Assembly: GCF_036556685.1 (NCBI RefSeq)
Contig: NZ_CP140614.1
Coordinates: 620,001-684,000 of the forward strand
DNA length: 64,000 nucleotides
DNA from: Sulfurospirillum sp. 1612
GTDB taxonomy: Bacteria; Campylobacterota; Campylobacteria; Campylobacterales; Sulfurospirillaceae
Direction of reading: 5' to 3'
The translations under genes were made by a program, and so were the position numbers. Numbering within the stretch: position 1 is the first letter of the stretch; the number at the start of each line of letters is the position of its first letter. Positions 56,433-64,000 of this stretch are shown here, piece by piece. A model generated the notes under the pieces. The model saw only the letters and a program-made list of their open reading frames with translations, had not been told where the DNA came from and made no database searches.

Positions 56433-58370
56433 ATGAGAATGTCCCATTTTGATATGAAAAATTTAATAAAAATATTTCTGATAACAATTTTTTTCAATAT
56501 TTCGCTTTTTGCTGCATTTACGCAGCAAAAAGTACTGAGTCCTGATGAGGCTTTTCAGGTGAGTTCATCAAAGACTGGTAAAGGCATTATATTAAAAATT
56601 AAACTTGGCGAGAAGATGTATGTTTATGATAACAAACTGCATGTAGAGTTGATCTCACCCAAAAAAGCTTTATTGGACAAAGAGACAGAACGTCCAAAGC
56701 CTGTCTCTTTTCATGGATTTATAGTTCATAGAAAAGATATCAAAATTCTCATTCCAAATCGCGTTATAAAAAAATATATCAATAGCGGTAAATTTAAGAT
56801 AAAACTTTCATATCAAGGGTGTTCAGAAATGGGTCTTTGTTATCAACCAATGAGTAAAGATTTTATATTTACATCTGCAAAAGTGTTGAATACTGCATCC
56901 AGCGATAAGAAGGATATTGTTTTGCCATTTGCTTCTTCCAAAGTATTTAATAACACAACTAATGCTCAAAACAATATTGCAGCACCTCTCGTGTCAAAAA
57001 AGTCATTAAACAAGACGACAAAAGTTCAAAACCATTCAACTTTATCATTATCTGAAGAAGATAAAATTTCTAATACTATAAAAAGTAACAGTATTTTCAT
57101 GGTACTACTTATGTTTTTTGGGTTTGGTCTTTTACTTGCATTAACGCCTTGTGTTCTTCCTATGATACCAATACTTTCTTCAATCATAGTGGCTCAATCA
57201 AATAAAGGTATCAATACTAAAAGAGCTTTTTTACTCTCTTTGGTTTATGTTCTAGCTATGTCTTTGACTTATGCTGTTGCTGGTATTATTGCAGGATTAT
57301 TTGGAGCAAACATCCAAACAGCAGTTCAAAATCCATGGGTAATTTCTACTTTTAGTCTGATCTTCGTGCTCTTGTCTCTTTCAATGTTTGGTCTTTATGA
57401 GTTGCAGATGCCAAGCTTTATCCAGTCAAAATTATCAAAAAGCTCTCAAAGCTCAAAAGGTGGATTTGTTGGTGTTGCTATTATGGGATTTTTATCTGCT
57501 ATTATTGTTGGGCCTTGTGTTTCAGCACCGTTAACCGGAGCATTGATCTATATAGGACAAAGTGGAAATGCCTTGCTCGGTGGATCTGCTCTTTTTGTTA
57601 TGAGTTTGGGTATGGGAGTCCCACTTCTGATGATCGGTGCGGGAGCTGGGAAATATTTGCCAAAACCGGGCAAATGGATGGATAATATAAAAGCAATATT
57701 TGGCGTTTTGATGCTCAGTGTTGCCGCTTGGGAAATGTCTCTTATCATATCTCCATTCGCTTCAATGTTGTTGTGGATGGTATTGATACTTATTTCTTCG
57801 ATTTATATGGGAGCGCTGGAGCCTTTAGGAAAAAATGTAACAGGCTGGAAAAAACTTTTGAAGGGCATCGCTGTTATCTTTTTTATTTACTCCGTTATGC
57901 TTTTTATCGGTGCCATGCAAGGAGCCACAAATCCTTTAAATCCGTTGGCATCAAATAACAGCAATGTCACAAAAATTACTAGCCAAACAAAGCAACAGAC
58001 AGTCGAGAAAAAATCCGAATTTAAGATAGTCAAAACACTAAATGAGCTCAACAAAGAGATTAAAAACTCAAAAAAGCCGGTTATGGTTGATTTTTGGGCC
58101 CAATGGTGTGTGAGTTGTAAAGAGTTTGATGAATATACACTTAAAAACCCTTCTGTGGAAAAAAGATTGGCAAAGTTTCGCTTGATTCGAATTGATGTTA
58201 CTAAAAATGATGCTAAAGACAAAGTCCTATTAAGAAGGTTTCATGTTTTTGGCCCACCAGTAATTATATTTTTTAAACAAAAGAAGGAATTAAGAACATT
58301 TCGAGTTGTAGGTCTCAAAGATGCCACATTTTTTGCAAAACAATTAGATAAGGTGCTTGCTTATCAATGA
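56433..58370 (+). CDS. dsbD: Thiol:disulfide interchange protein DsbD
   Basis: The 645-residue protein has a signal, an N-terminal DsbD-alpha domain with Cys pair in YQGCSEMGLCYQP, eight helices including the two transmembrane Cys (LTPCVLPM and VGPCVSAPL), and a C-terminal thioredoxin-like domain with WCVSC at 558-562. It carries electrons from cytoplasmic thioredoxin to periplasmic thiols, keeping haem-binding and copper-damaged Cys reduced. Its place in the metal region fits repair of copper-induced disulfides. Confidence 0.94.
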   Translation: MRMSHFDMKNLIKIFLITIFFNISLFAAFTQQKVLSPDEAFQVSSSKTGKGIILKIKLGEKMYVYDNKLHVELISPKKALLDKETERPKPVSFHGFIVHRKDIKILIPNRVIKKYINSGKFKIKLSYQGCSEMGLCYQPMSKDFIFTSAKVLNTASSDKKDIVLPFASSKVFNNTTNAQNNIAAPLVSKKSLNKTTKVQNHSTLSLSEEDKISNTIKSNSIFMVLLMFFGFGLLLALTPCVLPMIPILSSIIVAQSNKGINTKRAFLLSLVYVLAMSLTYAVAGIIAGLFGANIQTAVQNPWVISTFSLIFVLLSLSMFGLYELQMPSFIQSKLSKSSQSSKGGFVGVAIMGFLSAIIVGPCVSAPLTGALIYIGQSGNALLGGSALFVMSLGMGVPLLMIGAGAGKYLPKPGKWMDNIKAIFGVLMLSVAAWEMSLIISPFASMLLWMVLILISSIYMGALEPLGKNVTGWKKLLKGIAVIFFIYSVMLFIGAMQGATNPLNPLASNNSNVTKITSQTKQQTVEKKSEFKIVKTLNELNKEIKNSKKPVMVDFWAQWCVSCKEFDEYTLKNPSVEKRLAKFRLIRIDVTKNDAKDKVLLRRFHVFGPPVIIFFKQKKELRTFRVVGLKDATFFAKQLDKVLAYQ

Positions 58371-58422
58371 AAGTAACTTTAGTTTTATTAGTTTTTTGTT
58401 TTAAAAATAGTATTCTACGTGT

Positions 58423-59055
58423 ATGAAAATTTTATTACTTGAAGATGACATCGCTTTAGGCGAAACCATACAGGATTTATTAGAAGAGAACAATTACAAA
58501 GTCGATTATGTCATAACGGGCAATGAAGCCATAGACTCTAGTTATGACAACAAATATGATTTATATATTTTTGACATCAATGTGCCTGATATTGATGGGC
58601 TTGATATACTCAAAGCCCTAAGAGAGGCAGACGATAAAACTCCTGCTATATTTATCAGTGCGATGACTGATTTAAAAACAGTTTTAAAGGGTTTTGAAGT
58701 GGGAGGTGATGATTTCATTAAAAAGCCATTTTATCCTGAAGAGCTGTTGGCTAAGGTCAATCTCAAACTTGCTAAAGAAGATAAAACTATCATCTTCGGT
58801 AATATAACATTCTTCACAAAAGATGAAAAAATGGAAAAAAATGGAAAAAGTATCTACCTTGGTGGCATACAACTCAAACTCTTCAAACTCTTTATCAACA
58901 ATACGAACCGCATCATCACCAAAGATGAGCTATATGAGTGTTTGGAAAAACCTAGCGAAAGTGCTTTGCGTTTTCACATAAATAGACTCAAGAATTCTAC
59001 CGGATTTGATATTAAAAACATAAGAGCAAGTGGGTATATCCTTGAGAAGAGTTGA
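58423..59055 (+). CDS. OmpR-type response regulator (metal island system 2)
   Basis: A 210-residue regulator with phospho-acceptor Asp51 (IFDINVPDIDG), Lys in DFIKKPFYPEE and a C-terminal winged helix ending IRASGYILEKS. It is similar to the regulator at 49192. No good ribosome site is visible before the ATG. It overlaps its kinase gene. Confidence 0.9.
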   Translation: MKILLLEDDIALGETIQDLLEENNYKVDYVITGNEAIDSSYDNKYDLYIFDINVPDIDGLDILKALREADDKTPAIFISAMTDLKTVLKGFEVGGDDFIKKPFYPEELLAKVNLKLAKEDKTIIFGNITFFTKDEKMEKNGKSIYLGGIQLKLFKLFINNTNRIITKDELYECLEKPSESALRFHINRLKNSTGFDIKNIRASGYILEKS

Positions 59056-60094
59056 GATTGAATCTTTTATCAAAAGCTTTCTTTTGTTTTTCATATCTAT
59101 CTCTAGTGTCATAGGATTTATGTATTATCAAGCATATCAAACAAAACTTCAAGAATTAAAAACTACTATATTTTCACAGATGCAGCTTACAAATCTAGGC
59201 GGAAAGACATTAGGTTTTACCAAACAGATCGTTCAAAAAGAGGGTGGCATCGCTCTTGATACTTTCTATTCTGATAGTAAAGACATATTTGTATTTTTTA
59301 AAAACAGAGATTCAAATAACTCTCTTGTAAAGATATCTTATCCATTAAAAAATCTTGATAATGATGATAAAATCATTTTTCATAGAAATCTTAAAATATT
59401 TTTGCAGAGCCTTGTTATCATCGCCTTTCTTTCAATTCTTTTTTCTTTGTACACACTCTATCCGTTTAAAAAATATCTCAAATTAACAGATGAATTTATA
59501 AAAGATATTTTGCATGATTTTAATACTCCGATTGCCACCATAAGATTAAATGCGAGCATACTCAAAAACAAACAAAACAATAAAAATATACAACGCATCG
59601 AAGGTGGTATTGAGACGATACTCAATCTACAAAACAATCTCAAAGAATATCTTGAAAATGATATAAAACAGAGTCAAGATTTTAGTCTTAAAGAAGTAGC
59701 GATGCAACGAATCCTTTATATGCAAGGAGCGTTTCCTCATATCCACTTTCACTCTGACATAAAAGATAAAACATTGCACTGTTACAAAGATGGTTTTATA
59801 AGAATCATCGACAACATCTTATCAAACGCTTGCAAATACAATAAAAAAAATGGAAGTGTTACAGTGAGCCTCAAAGAAAATATGATTTTGGAGATACAAG
59901 ACACAGGAAGTGGCATAAAAAACCCTAAAAAAATCTTCAATAGATTTTACAAAGAAACCTCCAGAGGTCTAGGCATTGGTCTTCATTTAGTCAAAAAACT
60001 CTCAAAAAAGATGCATATACCTTTACATGTGGACTCCGAGGTTGGCATCGGAACAACTTTTAAGCTGGATCTAGAAAATCTAATACTTAACTAA
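59030..60094 (+). CDS. Sensor histidine kinase (metal island system 2)
   Basis: A 354-residue kinase with helices near 14-34 and 121-142, a short periplasmic loop, phospho-acceptor His162 (ILHDFNTPIAT), N box NILSNACKYN and G boxes QDTGSGI and GLGIGLHL. The start is uncertain: GTG 59030 (AAGAG upstream) or TTG 59042, both inside the regulator gene. The final bases of the gene overlap the box of metal promoter 2. Confidence 0.85.
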   Translation: MGISLRRVEIESFIKSFLLFFISISSVIGFMYYQAYQTKLQELKTTIFSQMQLTNLGGKTLGFTKQIVQKEGGIALDTFYSDSKDIFVFFKNRDSNNSLVKISYPLKNLDNDDKIIFHRNLKIFLQSLVIIAFLSILFSLYTLYPFKKYLKLTDEFIKDILHDFNTPIATIRLNASILKNKQNNKNIQRIEGGIETILNLQNNLKEYLENDIKQSQDFSLKEVAMQRILYMQGAFPHIHFHSDIKDKTLHCYKDGFIRIIDNILSNACKYNKKNGSVTVSLKENMILEIQDTGSGIKNPKKIFNRFYKETSRGLGIGLHLVKKLSKKMHIPLHVDSEVGIGTTFKLDLENLILN

Positions 60095-60142
60095 CACTCT
60101 TATCTTATAATTTCATTATAAAAAAAAGGTGCTCGAAAGAGC
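60080..60142 (+). promoter_or_regulatory. Metal-island promoter 2: direct repeat, -10, 5'-UTR hairpin
   Basis: CTAATACTTAA (60080-60090) is followed by CTAACACTCTT (60091-60101), then TATAAT (60106-60111). The leader contains GCTC-GAAA-GAGC (60131-60142), a hairpin with a GNRA-type tetraloop. Spacing from repeat to -10 (26 bp) equals that in promoter 1. Confidence 0.78.
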
Positions 60143-60177
60143 GAGAAAATATAAAAATAATCTATAAGGAAAATCAA

Positions 60178-60753
60178 ATGAAAAAGACAACTTTACTAGC
60201 AGTAGTATTAAGTGGAGCATTAGCAGTAGGAGCTTTTGCTCATGGTGATAATAATCAACAAGGTATGATGAACGGACAATATCAGCAAAACATGCAAAGA
60301 GGTCAAGGTATGGGTATGATGGGTGGTCAACAAGGTATGATAAATAGACAATATGATGGTGATTATGGCTGTAGCGGTAATGGCATAATGGGTGGCGCTA
60401 TGATGGGTGGTCAAAGTAGAATGGGTATGATGGGTGGTCAAAGTAGAATGGGTATGATGGGTGGTGGCATGCAGATGTTCTCACAATTAAACCTTACTAA
60501 TGAACAACAGTACCAACTTTCTATTCTCAGAGATGAAATGCGTTTGAAGATGAAAAAACAAATACACAATGGACAACCAATGAGACAAATGGGAGCCTTT
60601 TTAAAAGGGGATAATTTTGATAAAAACGCTTTCAAAAAACAGATGAAAAAACAATTTGAAAGGATGTTAAATATCATGGCAGACAATATGGAAAAATCTT
60701 TTAAGATACTAACTAAAGAACAAAAAAATCAACTTGAAGCAAACATGAAATAA
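60178..60753 (+). CDS. Met-rich Spy/CpxP-like periplasmic protein
   Basis: The 191-residue protein has a signal peptide (1-21, cleavage near AFAHG), a Met/Gly/Gln-rich region with GMMGGQ repeats (about 28-98) and a C-terminal helical region beginning LNLTNEQQYQLSILRDEM, like the LTxxQ repeats of Spy/CpxP/CnrX-type proteins. The Met-rich part probably binds Cu(I) or Ag(I); the helical part may act as a periplasmic chaperone or metal sensor. It is the first gene behind metal promoter 2. Confidence 0.85.
   Translation: MKKTTLLAVVLSGALAVGAFAHGDNNQQGMMNGQYQQNMQRGQGMGMMGGQQGMINRQYDGDYGCSGNGIMGGAMMGGQSRMGMMGGQSRMGMMGGGMQMFSQLNLTNEQQYQLSILRDEMRLKMKKQIHNGQPMRQMGAFLKGDNFDKNAFKKQMKKQFERMLNIMADNMEKSFKILTKEQKNQLEANMK
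60400..60453 (+). repeat. 27-bp in-frame tandem repeat in the Met-rich gene
   Basis: Two perfect 27-bp units (60400-60426 and 60427-60453), plus a partial third, encode MMGGQSRMG repeats. Such repeats can change copy number by slippage and so alter the number of Met ligands. Confidence 0.9.
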
Positions 60754-60798
60754 GGATAAAAAATGTACAATAAAGTAAAATTTTAAAAGGATAATGTG

Positions 60799-61179
60799 AT
60801 GAGAAGAGCAACTTTAGCACTCGTACTAATCGGGCTGATAAACTCTTCTCTTTTTGCCGAAAGCGCGCAAGAGATTCTAGCTAAAAATGGATGTATGAAG
60901 TGTCATAGCATAAATGGTATGAAATATGCACCACCATTTTCTATGATAATCGGGATGAATGAGGGTTGGTTTGGATTAAATGAAAACGATATCAAAAATA
61001 GCATAAAATATGGCAGCCAAGGTAAATATCCAATGTTTTCAAACACTAAAATGCCTGCTTATAAAAACTTGACAAATAAAGAAATAAATACTCTTGTAGC
61101 TTGGCTAAAGTCACTAAAAGGGATGAGAGATAATATGATGAACCGCCACATGATGCAACATAATATGATGAAATTCTAG
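60799..61179 (+). CDS. Periplasmic cytochrome c with Met/His-rich tail
   Basis: A 127-residue protein with a signal peptide (1-20), the haem site CMKCH at 32-36 and axial Met85 in TKMPAYKN. The last 14 residues (MMNRHMMQHNMMKF) contain seven Met and two His, an unusual possible copper-binding tail. ATG 60799 is preferred because AAAAGGA lies seven bases upstream. It probably shares the transcript of the Met-rich gene. Confidence 0.88.
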   Translation: MRRATLALVLIGLINSSLFAESAQEILAKNGCMKCHSINGMKYAPPFSMIIGMNEGWFGLNENDIKNSIKYGSQGKYPMFSNTKMPAYKNLTNKEINTLVAWLKSLKGMRDNMMNRHMMQHNMMKF

Positions 61180-61234
61180 CTTGTTTCTTATCTGCGCGAG
61201 GCAACGAAGCATACTTTAAGAGTATTTGTATTAT

Positions 61235-61253
61235 GATACTGATTATCATTATA
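61235..61253 (+). promoter_or_regulatory. Fur box upstream of the FTR1 permease
   Basis: GATACTGATTATCATTATA matches the 19-bp Fur consensus at 16 positions. It lies 14 bases before the FTR1 start and overlaps a possible -10 (TATGAT, 61232-61237). This indicates iron-dependent repression. Confidence 0.75.
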
Positions 61254-61266
61254 AAGGTTAACAAAA

Positions 61267-62079
61267 ATGGAAGAGTTTATCATAACATTTAGAGAATCAT
61301 TAGAGGCGGCACTGATCGTAGGTATTGTATATAGTTATCTAAAAAAAATAGATAAAAGTGAATACAATAAGTTTGTCAATTTTGGACTGTTTTTGGGAGT
61401 TTTTGGGAGCATCCTCGGTGCCATTGGCTTTGAGATGCTCTTAGGCGGGTTTACAGGGATTAGTGAGCAAATCTTTGAAGGTATCACGATGAGCGTAGGC
61501 GCTATTTTGATCGTATATCTGATTGTTTGGATGTCTGACAAAAAAGATACTTCACATCAGATCAAAAAACAAGTCGCCGATGCGATGAACTCCGACAGAG
61601 GAATGGGATTAGTTTTTTTAGTTTTTATTCTAATATTGCGAGAGGGCATTGAGACGACACTCTTTTTAAGCTCCGTCGCATCAAGTCAAAATGGAATCTC
61701 TCAAATATCATCCATACTAGGTATTTTAGCCGGGATTTTAGTAGGATATGGCGTTTATTCTGGTTTAAAAGTTATGAATTTAAAGTATTTATTTAATATC
61801 AGCAGCACCCTCTTAGTTGTGTTTGCAGCAGGCCTATTTGCGCAAGGAGTTCATGAATTTCAAGAAGCAGGCATTATCCCGACCTTAATCGAACATATAT
61901 GGAACACCAACAATATACTAAACGAGAACGGCATAATGGGCATTTTTATGAAGTCTTTATTCGGTTATAACGCAAATCCCTCTTTACTTGAAATATTGAC
62001 ATATATTACTTCTATCATGATTATGATTTTGCTATATAATAGAAAAAGTATCGAAACGCATAAAACATTAAACCCATAA
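61267..62079 (+). CDS. FTR1-family high-affinity iron permease
   Basis: The 270-residue protein has seven predicted helices and the two ferric-binding REXXE motifs, RESLE (9-13) and REGIE (125-129). It imports iron oxidised at the periplasmic face, usually working with an oxidase or P19-type partner. The multicopper oxidase of this region could supply that step, as in fungal Fet3-Ftr1, but that is inference. A Fur box lies directly upstream. Confidence 0.9.
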   Translation: MEEFIITFRESLEAALIVGIVYSYLKKIDKSEYNKFVNFGLFLGVFGSILGAIGFEMLLGGFTGISEQIFEGITMSVGAILIVYLIVWMSDKKDTSHQIKKQVADAMNSDRGMGLVFLVFILILREGIETTLFLSSVASSQNGISQISSILGILAGILVGYGVYSGLKVMNLKYLFNISSTLLVVFAAGLFAQGVHEFQEAGIIPTLIEHIWNTNNILNENGIMGIFMKSLFGYNANPSLLEILTYITSIMIMILLYNRKSIETHKTLNP

Positions 62080-62523
62080 ACATCATAATTTAAGGCTATT
62101 AATTGATTAAGTGACCTTGCACACTATAACGGCTAAAGCCCATAAAAGCGGCAGGGTCTAAAGTCCCTACAACCCCATAAAGCCGCGATTTGTAGGACTT
62201 TTCGAGAAAAAAGTGCGTAAGGTTAGTGATTAATTTGCAACACTCTTTTTCTTCCCTTTTGAGAAGATTTGTCGAGTTTAATATTAGAGGTATCCTTATC
62301 TTTCAATTATTTGCTCGTAGAGGCAAGAATTAGGAATTTTATTGTAAAAGTAGCCTCTCCCTATTTGTGGACAATTTTATCACATTCACTATAGCCTTAA
62401 CAATCCAGTGGGTTTGCTAATTTATTACTAATATCCGGAGGATTTTTAGAAAATGTAATTTATTAATAAATTATTTAATATCTCAATATATAATTACATT
62501 AGAACATACTAATATACTAATTA
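62080..62523 (+). other. Gene-free, structured 444-bp region before arsR
   Basis: I see no convincing gene. From about 62130 to 62220 there are several nested inverted repeats: GGCT-AA-AGCC; GCGGC with GCCGC; CTACAA with TTGTAG; ACTTTT with AAAAGT. There are also two imperfect direct repeats (AAAGCCCATAAAAGCGGC and CAACCCCATAAAGCCGCG). Another pair, AGAGGC and GCCTCT, lies at about 62319-62358. This could be a small structured RNA or the degraded end of a mobile element. Confidence 0.4.
62456..62521 (+). promoter_or_regulatory. arsR-merA operator candidates
   Basis: A perfect 18-bp palindrome (TAATTTATT and its complement, 62456-62473) lies about 60 bases upstream of arsR. ATACTAAT is repeated exactly in tandem at 62506-62521, next to the start codon. 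ArsR/SmtB repressors bind AT-rich inverted repeats of this kind. Confidence 0.5.
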
Positions 62524-62535
62524 ATGGTGAAAGTA

Positions 62536-62889
62536 ATGACAAATACAACACAATGCCTCAGGCAAAATGTAGATATAGAGTTGATAAACAACGCAAAAGA
62601 AGCGTTGTGTCATATGGGGGAAAGATTGGAAAAAGATGCAAATACTTTTTCTCTTTTAGGTAGTGCCGTAAGGTTAAAGATATTGTATCTATTTTTGAAG
62701 TTTGATAGGATGTGCGTTTGTGATCTAAGTGATGTATTAGAGATGAAACAGTCGCCAATATCTCAGCATCTGCGAAAATTAAAAGATGCGGGATTGTTAG
62801 AAAACAGACGAGAGGGATTGACTATATTTTATTCTATTCCATCAGATAAAAAAGAACAATTAAAAGAGATAATTGAGAATAACATATAA
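62536..62889 (+). CDS. ArsR/SmtB-family metal-responsive repressor
   Basis: The 117-residue winged-helix protein has the alpha-3 metal site MCVCDLSDVLEM (Cys60 and Cys62), like the ELCVCDL of ArsR/CadC, and the recognition helix SPISQHLRKLKDAGLL. Two more Cys (7 and 25) could complete a thiolate site. Metal binding would release it from DNA. ATG 62536 follows GGTGA; ATG 62524 has no ribosome site. It lies 88 bases before merA, the position usually held by a MerR activator. Confidence 0.9.
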   Translation: MTNTTQCLRQNVDIELINNAKEALCHMGERLEKDANTFSLLGSAVRLKILYLFLKFDRMCVCDLSDVLEMKQSPISQHLRKLKDAGLLENRREGLTIFYSIPSDKKEQLKEIIENNI

Positions 62890-62977
62890 GCCCAGTGTTA
62901 CGAATAAGTTTGATAATAAAAACAATAAGCAATTAAGTGATTTTGAAGATGAGCTAAAATTACATGAGGATAATAAA

Positions 62978-64000
62978 ATGAAAAAATTAAATATAACAGG
63001 TATGACTTGCAAACATTGTGCCATCACTGTTGAAAAGGCATTAAACAAAGTGGATGGCATTCAAAAAGCAACGGTCTCTTTTACAAACAATAGAGCATCT
63101 ATAATTACCAATAAAGATATCGCAGACAAAGATATTTTGGATGCGGTTAAAAAAGTTGGATATGGGGCATCTGTGATAGAAAACCAAGAGAGTGATAAAG
63201 AGGTGCATATTGCCATCATAGGCAGTGGAGCGGCAGCTTTTGCAGCAGCGATTAAAGCCAGCGAAGGTGGAGCAAAGGTAACGATGATAGAGCGTGGAGT
63301 CACCGGTGGCACTTGTGTTAATATCGGCTGTGTTCCTTCAAAAATCATGATTCGCTCAGCCCATATCGCACATTTAAGACGAAACTCTCCTTTTGATGAT
63401 GGCATCTCACCTTGTAATCTTGAGATAGATCGTGAAATGCTTTTGGAGCAACAACAACAAAGAGTCGATGATCTTCGTCATGCCAAATATGAAAATATAC
63501 TTGAAATCAACCCTTCTATAAATCTCGTGCATGGATTTGCAACTTTTAAGGATGCGCATACTCTGCAAGTAAAATTAACTGGCGGTGGAACACAGGAGAT
63601 AACATTTGATAAAGCTTTGATTGCAACAGGTGCTTCGCCTTTTATACCGGATATTGAAGGTTTAGACAAGACGCCTTTTTGGACATCAACGGAAGCTTTA
63701 GTTGCACGAAAGATACCACAAAGACTCGTAGTATATGGAAGCTCTTCCGTGGCGCTCGAGTTGGCTCAAGCCTATCAAAGATTGGGCTCAAGTGTTACTT
63801 TGATTGCAAGAAGCAGACTTCTCTCTCGCGAAGATGATTTGATAGGAGAAGAACTTGAAAAGATTTTAAAAGAAGAAGGGATGCAAATCATAAAAAATGC
63901 AAATTTTCAAAGCGTCTCTTATGAAAATCACCATTTTCATTTCAACATCAATGATAAACAAATTCTAAGTGACGCGCTACTCATAGCAACAGGCAGGAAG
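62978..64000 (+). CDS. merA: Mercuric reductase (C-terminus beyond window)
   Basis: The frame is open for 341 codons to the right edge. It starts with a heavy-metal-associated domain (GMTCKHC, Cys11 and Cys14), then the FAD motif IAIIGSGAAAFAAAIKA, the redox pair GGTCVNIGCVPSK (Cys113 and Cys118) and the second dinucleotide motif VVYGSSSVALELAQ. Together these are diagnostic of MerA, which reduces Hg(II) to Hg(0) with NADPH. The C-terminal Cys pair cannot be checked. GAGGA lies seven bases before the ATG. No merT or merP is visible upstream. Confidence 0.94.
   Translation, partial: MKKLNITGMTCKHCAITVEKALNKVDGIQKATVSFTNNRASIITNKDIADKDILDAVKKVGYGASVIENQESDKEVHIAIIGSGAAAFAAAIKASEGGAKVTMIERGVTGGTCVNIGCVPSKIMIRSAHIAHLRRNSPFDDGISPCNLEIDREMLLEQQQQRVDDLRHAKYENILEINPSINLVHGFATFKDAHTLQVKLTGGGTQEITFDKALIATGASPFIPDIEGLDKTPFWTSTEALVARKIPQRLVVYGSSSVALELAQAYQRLGSSVTLIARSRLLSREDDLIGEELEKILKEEGMQIIKNANFQSVSYENHHFHFNINDKQILSDALLIATGRK

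Noticed and set aside
60763-60786. A seven-codon frame (MYNKVKF) between the Met-rich gene and the cytochrome c gene, as a leader peptide
   Set aside because: It has a weak ribosome site, no attached hairpin pair and no repeated codons; chance is the better explanation.
62103-62240. An integron attC site in the structured region
   Set aside because: The paired core sites (RYYYAAC and GTTRRRY) at the ends of the fold are missing and no integrase or cassette is near.

Overview
The window is a chromosomal segment from an AT-rich member of the Campylobacterota (Epsilonproteobacteria). It is most likely a chemolithoautotrophic relative of Sulfurimonas, Sulfuricurvum or Sulfurovum. The main clues are an adjacent aclB-aclA pair for ATP-citrate lyase (reductive TCA cycle), a fused CcsBA cytochrome c synthase, a tmRNA tag peptide of the type found in this group, and gene orders known from Campylobacter and Helicobacter (mlaA-mlaC-MMPL; aminotransferase-murC-small membrane protein-mutS2). 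The genus is inferred. Two genes run off the window: an MMPL/RND exporter at the left end and mercuric reductase at the right end.

Layout: 1-3.7 kb (minus strand) holds a lipid-transport operon directly behind the tmRNA gene. 3.8-10.9 kb holds a lipoprotein, a DctP-like orphan binding protein, a Cache-domain sensor kinase, a divergent OmpR-type regulator and the dctPQM TRAP transporter. 11-13.7 kb holds two tandem porins, followed by a complete livKHMGF amino-acid ABC operon (14-18.5 kb). Next come ccsBA, a small membrane protein, a four-tRNA operon (Lys-Glu-Val-Asp, minus strand) and cinA. 24-42.7 kb is mostly housekeeping: ileS, gatA, guaB, metX, xseB, a nitrilase-like protein that appears to lack its catalytic Cys, a ThiF-like E1, a DapC-type aminotransferase, murC, mutS2, a GGDEF-EAL protein, dapE, ridA, mqo and a methyltransferase. 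42.8-47.6 kb is central carbon metabolism: aclBA and pyruvate kinase. Then come a DnaJ-like protein and an M23 peptidase.

49.2-64 kb is a metal-resistance and periplasmic redox region. Two paralogous two-component systems each sit just upstream of a near-identical promoter module. Between and after them are DUF302, two SHOCT proteins, a Tat-exported multicopper oxidase, a CPC-motif P1B ATPase with duplicated heavy-metal-binding domains, two cytochromes c, DsbD, a Met-rich Spy-like protein, a Fur-box-controlled FTR1 iron permease, an ArsR-family repressor and merA.

The most interesting signals are regulatory. (1) Paired TGTWAC-type boxes spaced 10-11 bp occur upstream of dctP, both porins, livK and possibly pyk, at phase-consistent distances from the -10 elements in the first four. 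This suggests one OmpR-type regulon for organic-acid and amino-acid uptake. (2) The porin tandem duplication appears to have copied the liv promoter in front of the second porin. (3) The two metal-responsive two-component systems share a promoter made of an 11-bp direct repeat, a -10 element and a conserved 5'-UTR tetraloop hairpin. (4) A perfect 26-bp palindrome sits at the predicted start of aclBA transcription. No CRISPR array, prophage, rRNA operon or intact insertion sequence was seen.
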